A DNA stretch of 6,355 nucleotides from an uncultured Lachnospiraceae bacterium. GTDB lineage: Bacteria > Bacillota > Clostridia > Lachnospirales > Lachnospiraceae. Every line of letters begins with the position of its first letter. Within the stretch, counting starts at the first letter, position 1. The stretch spans positions 1 through 6,355 of the forward strand of contig CABRSG010000137.1 in NCBI GenBank assembly GCA_902473545.1, read 5' to 3'. The notes under the pieces were generated by a model, which saw only the letters and a list, made by a program, of their open reading frames with translations, made no database searches and was not told the DNA's origin. The position numbers were made by a program, and so were the translations under genes. Shown piece after piece: positions 5,105-6,355 of this stretch.

Positions 5105-5142
5105 AAGCAACATTCCGGAAACTCATTATAAGCAACATTCCG
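5105..5142. repeat. 13-bp direct repeat between sigE and helD
   Basis: Plus-strand aagcaacattccg occurs at 5105-5117 and 5130-5142, 25 bases apart start to start, in the 52 bases between the sigE stop and the helD promoter. A weak five-pair stem (CGGAA/TTCCG) can form, but no U-run follows directly, so I do not call a terminator. A binding-site pair for a regulator or a slippage relic are both possible. Confidence 0.75.
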
Positions 5143-5151
5143 AGAGCTCCT

Positions 5152-5892
5152 TCACTGCGCTTTGGCGATTTCCTTTTTCAGCCGTCCAATGATCTTTTTT
5201 TCAAGACGTGATATATAGGATTGTGAGATGCCCAGCATATCCGCCACCTCCTTCTGCGTTTTCTCCTCCCCGTCATTTTTTCCCAGTCCGAATCGAAGCT
5301 GGATAATCATTCTCTCCCGGTCGGAAAGTTTATCTATCGCGCGCATCAGCAGCTTGTACTCCATCTCCGTTTCCATGTCGCGATAGATCACGTCCTCGTC
5401 GGTCCCGAGAATGTCCGACAGAAGCAGTTCATTTCCATCCCAGTCTACATTCAGCGGCTCGTCAAAGGATACCTCCATCTTTGTCTTGCTTGTTCGCCTG
5501 AGATACATGAGGATTTCATTTTCAATGCAGCGTGACGCATATGTTGCAAGTTTAATATTTTTTCCGGGATTAAACGTATTGATCGCCTTGATCAGCCCGA
5601 TCGTTCCAATGGAAATCAGATCCTCCACGCCCACCCCGGTATTATCAAATTTTTTGGCTATGTATACGACCAGCCGCAGATTGTGCTCAATCAAAAGTGA
5701 TTTTGCCTCTCCCGCTTCCTTGCTTCCAAGCTGTTCAATCGCCTCCGCCTCTCTGCCCGGTTCCAGCGGAGAGGGCAGCACCTCGCTGCCCCCAATATAG
5801 TGAATATCGTTTGTGCGCTTCCAGAACATATCCGATACGCTCGGAATCATCCGAAGCTGAAATTTATTTGGCATAGCCACCTTAATCATCAT
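5152..5892 (-). CDS. sigE: RNA polymerase sporulation sigma factor sigma-E (pro-form)
   Basis: This 246-residue sigma-70 factor closely matches the mother-cell factor sigma-E (239 residues in Bacillus subtilis). Residues 1 to ~30 are the pro-sequence that keeps the factor inactive until cleaved. The conserved HYIGGSEVLPSPL follows at 31-43. Region 2 is at ~68-133 (NLRLVVYIAKKF, VEDLISIGTIGLIKAINTF, KLATYASRCIENEILMYLRR). The linker VSFDEPLNVDWDGNELLLSD is at 141-160. Region 4, with its helix-turn-helix (TQKEVADMLGISQSYISRLEKK), is at 212-233. I chose ATG at 5892 because AGGAGG (5903-5908) lies 10 bases upstream; ATG 5889 is an alternative, and ATG 5901 is too close to the site. It follows spoIIGA, the gene for its processing protease, by 17 bases. 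sigG, commonly next, is not there. Confidence 0.96.
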   Translation of the reverse strand: MMIKVAMPNKFQLRMIPSVSDMFWKRTNDIHYIGGSEVLPSPLEPGREAEAIEQLGSKEAGEAKSLLIEHNLRLVVYIAKKFDNTGVGVEDLISIGTIGLIKAINTFNPGKNIKLATYASRCIENEILMYLRRTSKTKMEVSFDEPLNVDWDGNELLLSDILGTDEDVIYRDMETEMEYKLLMRAIDKLSDRERMIIQLRFGLGKNDGEEKTQKEVADMLGISQSYISRLEKKIIGRLKKEIAKAQ

Positions 5893-5902
5893 GTTATACA
5901 TT

Positions 5903-5908
5903 CCTCCT
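5903..5908 (-). promoter_or_regulatory. AGGAGG ribosome binding site deciding the sigE start
   Basis: A perfect minus-strand AGGAGG lies in the 17-base gap between the spoIIGA stop (5910-5912) and sigE. One base separates it from ATG 5901, ten from ATG 5892 and thirteen from ATG 5889, which favours 5892 as the start and excludes longer versions of the protein. Confidence 0.8.
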
Positions 5909-5909
5909 G

Positions 5910-6355
5910 CTACTCTAAAATACGAGGGTGCAATATCATCTGATATTTTCCTCCGCTGCTGACTGCCCTTCTGCTGACAGCAACCAGCACTCTTTTTGTA
6001 TTCCATGCACTCTCCCCATGCTTTATTTCCATACTGTCCAGCGTTATCGCAGGCAGTATCCCCCTGCCCTCCCCGACAGAATGATAAGGAATATAGCGAA
6101 GCAGAGCATTCCCCTGCCCGCACAGTTCCATATCCAGAAAGCCGTCCAGTTCCTGTATTTCTGCTTCGCTTAAAAGTCTGCAGATCTCATTATAATCTGT
6201 GATGTGAACCGGTCTGTCTGTAAGCGGATCGGTCAGTTGATTGCCGCTGTCCAGCAGTCCTTTTAATAAAATCTTTTTTGTTCCTTTTTGAAGCGTGACA
6301 TCGTACAGGTATTTTGTTTCAGCCTTTGCCTTCCGCCAGCAATTCCACAGCAGCC
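5910..6355 (-). CDS. spoIIGA: SpoIIGA, sporulation aspartic protease (C-terminal part)
   Basis: The frame is open from the window edge to TAG at 5910-5912, giving the last 147 residues. They match the soluble protease half of SpoIIGA, which cleaves pro-sigma-E in the mother cell when SpoIIR signals from the forespore. The aspartic-protease motif GLLDSGNQLTDPLTDRPV is visible (about residues 32-49 of this fragment; the catalytic Asp codon is at 6251-6249). The C-terminal IPYHSVGEGRGILPAI and the closing GKYQMILHPRILE are also typical. The N-terminal membrane segments lie outside the window. It is directly followed by sigE, its substrate, in the usual order. The promoter, normally Spo0A- and sigma-A-dependent, is not visible. 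Confidence 0.93.
   Translation of the reverse strand, partial: LLWNCWRKAKAETKYLYDVTLQKGTKKILLKGLLDSGNQLTDPLTDRPVHITDYNEICRLLSEAEIQELDGFLDMELCGQGNALLRYIPYHSVGEGRGILPAITLDSMEIKHGESAWNTKRVLVAVSRRAVSSGGKYQMILHPRILE

Noticed and set aside
5101..5151. Intrinsic terminator for the sigE transcript
   Set aside because: Only a five-pair stem with a large loop can form, and the T-run is separated from it; a terminator here is not supported.
5893..6123. Extending sigE upstream to a 323-codon frame
   Set aside because: The extra N-terminus overlaps the well-supported spoIIGA 3' end in another frame; AGGAGG at 5903-5908 fits the short start and the known sigma-E length.

Overview
The window reads as a chromosomal segment of a spore-forming member of the Clostridia, most likely a Lachnospiraceae-type bacterium. 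The evidence is the spoIIGA-sigE sporulation pair, strong AGGAGG-type ribosome binding sites and a CarD-family regulator of the clostridial type. The taxonomic placement is an inference. Every convincing gene lies on the minus strand, so the genes are described here from high to low coordinates.

Right end (6355 to 5152): the C-terminal 147 codons of spoIIGA, which encodes the aspartic protease that processes pro-sigma-E (DSGN motif visible), followed after 17 bases by a complete sigE. The usual third member of the cluster, sigG, does not follow. Next comes a short spacer with a 13-bp direct repeat, then a near-consensus sigma-A promoter whose presumed 5' leader is almost entirely a perfect 18-bp tandem duplication.

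Centre (5021 to 1779): one long open frame of 1080 codons. Residues 1 to about 735 are a HelD-type superfamily-1 helicase, which recycles RNA polymerase in Firmicutes. A low-complexity linker follows. The last ~225 residues resemble the N-terminal beta-sandwich domain of GH31 glycosidases without the catalytic barrel. An ideal Shine-Dalgarno plus ATG sits at the junction, so the tail may be a captured gene or a separately translated product. A possible 44-codon frame overlaps the stop by ATGA.

Left-centre (1778 to 566): a 472-base gap holding a good sigma-A promoter, an intrinsic-terminator-like hairpin that starts within a few bases of the expected transcription start, a second hairpin and 33-bp imperfect repeats. 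These lie upstream of carD, which encodes an RNA-polymerase-binding regulator. carD is followed by a GC-rich hairpin and, further on, a clean intrinsic terminator.

Left end (565 to 1): an AT-rich spacer with a possible 28-codon cysteine-containing frame, a small membrane protein starting at TTG whose 3' end is duplicated over 23 bp, and the start of an exported or membrane-anchored protein cut by the window edge.

Two of the complete genes, helD and carD, act on RNA polymerase itself, next to a sporulation sigma factor and its protease. The least ordinary items are the HelD/GH31-like fusion with an internal start and the promoter-plus-terminator leader upstream of carD.
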